Assembly: GCA_002862965.1 (NCBI GenBank)
Contig: PKCW01000129.1
Location: 1-7,252, forward strand
Reading direction: 5' to 3'
Source of the DNA: Pseudomonadota bacterium
Lineage (GTDB): Bacteria > Pseudomonadota > Gammaproteobacteria > UBA5335
Length of the DNA stretch: 7,252 nt
A model generated the notes under the pieces. It ran no database searches. It saw nothing but the letters and a program-made list of their open reading frames with translations, and was not told the DNA's origin. Below are positions 6,216 through 7,252 of this stretch, in pieces (positions within the stretch are counted from its first letter, which is position 1; every line of letters starts with the position of its first letter). Both the position numbers and the translations under genes were made by a program.

Positions 6216-6836
6216 ATGGGGCGGGGTTCCGAAGCGAGTTCCCCGCCGCCTCCCCAGGCCGTCATCGGACTGGGCAATCCCGGCGCCGAGTACGACCAGA
6301 CGCGGCACAACGCCGGGTTCTGGTGGGTAGACACGCTGGCCGATCGGGCGGGCATCCGGCTCCGGCCCGATGCGCGGCTGAAAGGCGAGCTGGGCCGGCT
6401 GGAGATTGCCGGCACCACGCTCTGGCTGTTCAAGCCCAGCACCTTCATGAATCACAGCGGTCAGGCGGTCGAGGCGTTCGCCTCATATTACCGCTTGGAG
6501 CCCGCCTCCTTGCTCATCGCCCATGACGAGCTGGACCTGCCGGTCGGAACCGTCCGCATCAAGCAGGGGGGCGGCCACGGCGGGCACAATGGCCTGCGCG
6601 ACATCATGGCGCGGCTGGGGGGCGATTTCACACGCCTGCGCATCGGTATCGGCCATCCCGGGCATCGCGACCAGGTCGTGAGCTATGTGCTGCATCCCCC
6701 GGGGCGCGAGGAGCGGCGGCAGATCGACGAGGCATTGATGAGCGCGGCGGCTGTTTTTCCCGACATGCTGGCCGGGCGGATGGCGTGGGCGATGCAAACG
6801 CTCAATACCGCTCGCCCACCCACTCCCAATTCTTGA
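6216..6836 (+). CDS. pth: Peptidyl-tRNA hydrolase
   Basis: Cleaves the ester bond of peptidyl-tRNAs that drop off the ribosome, recycling tRNA in the cytoplasm. The 206-residue product compares with 194 in E. coli. All key residues are present at a constant offset of +11: Asn21 in GLGNPGAEY (N10), catalytic His31 in TRHNAG (H20), Asn79 in TFMNHSG (N68), Asp104 in AHDELDLP (D93), and Asn125 in GGHGGHNGL (N114). RLRIGIGHPG is also typical. The offset reflects an N-terminal extension MGRGSEASSPPPPQ. The ATG at 6216 is 2 bases after the rplY stop; a TTG at 6210 overlapping that stop is less likely. No good Shine-Dalgarno sequence is seen, so re-initiation after rplY may be how it is translated. 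A 7-base-pair hairpin covers the first codons. Confidence 0.97.
   Translation: MGRGSEASSPPPPQAVIGLGNPGAEYDQTRHNAGFWWVDTLADRAGIRLRPDARLKGELGRLEIAGTTLWLFKPSTFMNHSGQAVEAFASYYRLEPASLLIAHDELDLPVGTVRIKQGGGHGGHNGLRDIMARLGGDFTRLRIGIGHPGHRDQVVSYVLHPPGREERRQIDEALMSAAAVFPDMLAGRMAWAMQTLNTARPPTPNS
6220..6247 (+). other. Hairpin over the first codons of pth
   Basis: GGCGGGG (6220-6226) and CCCCGCC (6241-6247) form a perfect 7-base-pair G/C stem with a 14-base loop, starting two bases after the pth start codon. Such a stem beside a start with no evident ribosome-binding site could reduce independent initiation and favour coupling to rplY. That function is inference; the pairing is seen directly. Confidence 0.4.
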
Positions 6837-6851
6837 AGCAAGCGAGAAACC

Positions 6852-7252
6852 ATGGGTATCCAATGCGGTATCGTCGGCCTGCCCAACGTCGGCAAATCGA
6901 CGCTGTTCAATGCCTTGACGCGCGCGGCCATTGCGGCAGAGAACTATCCCTTCTGCACCATCGATCCCAACGTCGGTGTGGTGCCGGTCCCCGACCCCCG
7001 GCTGACGGCGCTGGCGGACATCGTGCATCCCGAACGCATCCTGCCCACCCATGTCGAGTTCGTCGACATTGCCGGGCTGGTGGCGGGCGCCGCCAAAGGC
7101 GAGGGGCTGGGCAATCAGTTCCTGGCGCACATCCGGGAAACCGATGCCATTGCGCATGTCGTGCGCTGCTTCGATGATCCCAATGTCATCCACGTCGCCG
7201 GCCGGGTGGATCCCCTGTCCGATGTCGAGGTGATCCAGACCGAGCTGGCGCT
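6852..7252 (+). CDS. ychF: Ribosome-associated GTPase-like ATPase YchF/OLA1 (partial, cut by the right edge)
   Basis: YchF is a universally conserved Obg-related P-loop protein that prefers ATP to GTP and binds the ribosome; in E. coli it is linked to the oxidative stress response. The window holds the first 133 of about 363 codons. The G1 P-loop is GLPNVGKST (9-17), followed by [20 protein letters not shown] (31-50), the G3 motif DIAGL (72-76) and [21 protein letters not shown]. His114 in NVIHVAG matches E. coli His114, reported as needed for ATP hydrolysis. The nucleotide-specificity G4 motif, the coiled coil and the TGS domain lie beyond the edge. The ATG at 6852 matches the family N-terminus [17 protein letters not shown]; only a weak GAG (6844-6846) precedes it. 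It starts 15 bases after pth, the usual pth-ychF pairing. Confidence 0.97.
   Translation, partial: MGIQCGIVGLPNVGKSTLFNALTRAAIAAENYPFCTIDPNVGVVPVPDPRLTALADIVHPERILPTHVEFVDIAGLVAGAAKGEGLGNQFLAHIRETDAIAHVVRCFDDPNVIHVAGRVDPLSDVEVIQTELA

Overview
The window reads as a GC-rich gammaproteobacterial chromosome segment made of conserved housekeeping genes. The gene order hemA (leftward) | TPR lipoprotein - lolB - ispE - tRNA-Gln - prs - rplY(ctc) - pth - ychF (all rightward) is the order known from Pseudomonas, and much of it is shared by other gammaproteobacteria. The outer-membrane lipoprotein gene lolB, the IspE of the MEP pathway and a tRNA with an encoded CCA end fit that group. I cannot name a genus. 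Nothing in the window looks mobile: there is no transposase, integrase, phage gene, CRISPR array or long repeat, and composition looks even throughout.

Layout: (1) 1034 down to 1, minus strand: glutamyl-tRNA reductase, hemA, cut by the left edge so that its C-terminal dimerization domain is missing. (2) 1035-1178: a 144-base divergent spacer that must hold the control signals for both directions. (3) 1179-4380: three tightly packed genes: a 569-residue TPR lipoprotein (LbcA-like), lolB and ispE, joined by two ATGA stop/start overlaps. (4) 4391-4465: tRNA-Gln(UUG). (5) 4513/4525-5508: prs. (6) 5599-6213: rplY of the long CTC/TL5 type. (7) 6216-6836: pth. (8) 6852 to the right edge: the first 133 codons of ychF.

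The genes share themes rather than one pathway. HemA makes the first committed tetrapyrrole precursor from Glu-tRNA. The TPR lipoprotein and LolB both belong to the outer membrane, and the first is probably a client of the second. IspE supplies isoprenoid precursors and Prs supplies PRPP. L25/CTC, Pth, YchF and tRNA-Gln serve translation. Spacers are short, and I see no hairpin followed by a T-run anywhere, so rightward transcription probably runs through much of the block, perhaps with internal promoters. Three GC-rich hairpins lie in or at the gene junctions (4475-4501, 5542-5565, 6220-6247) and are the least explained structures here.

I found no convincing previously undescribed system. 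The findings concern start-site puzzles, junction hairpins and a possible internal promoter, all of modest interest.
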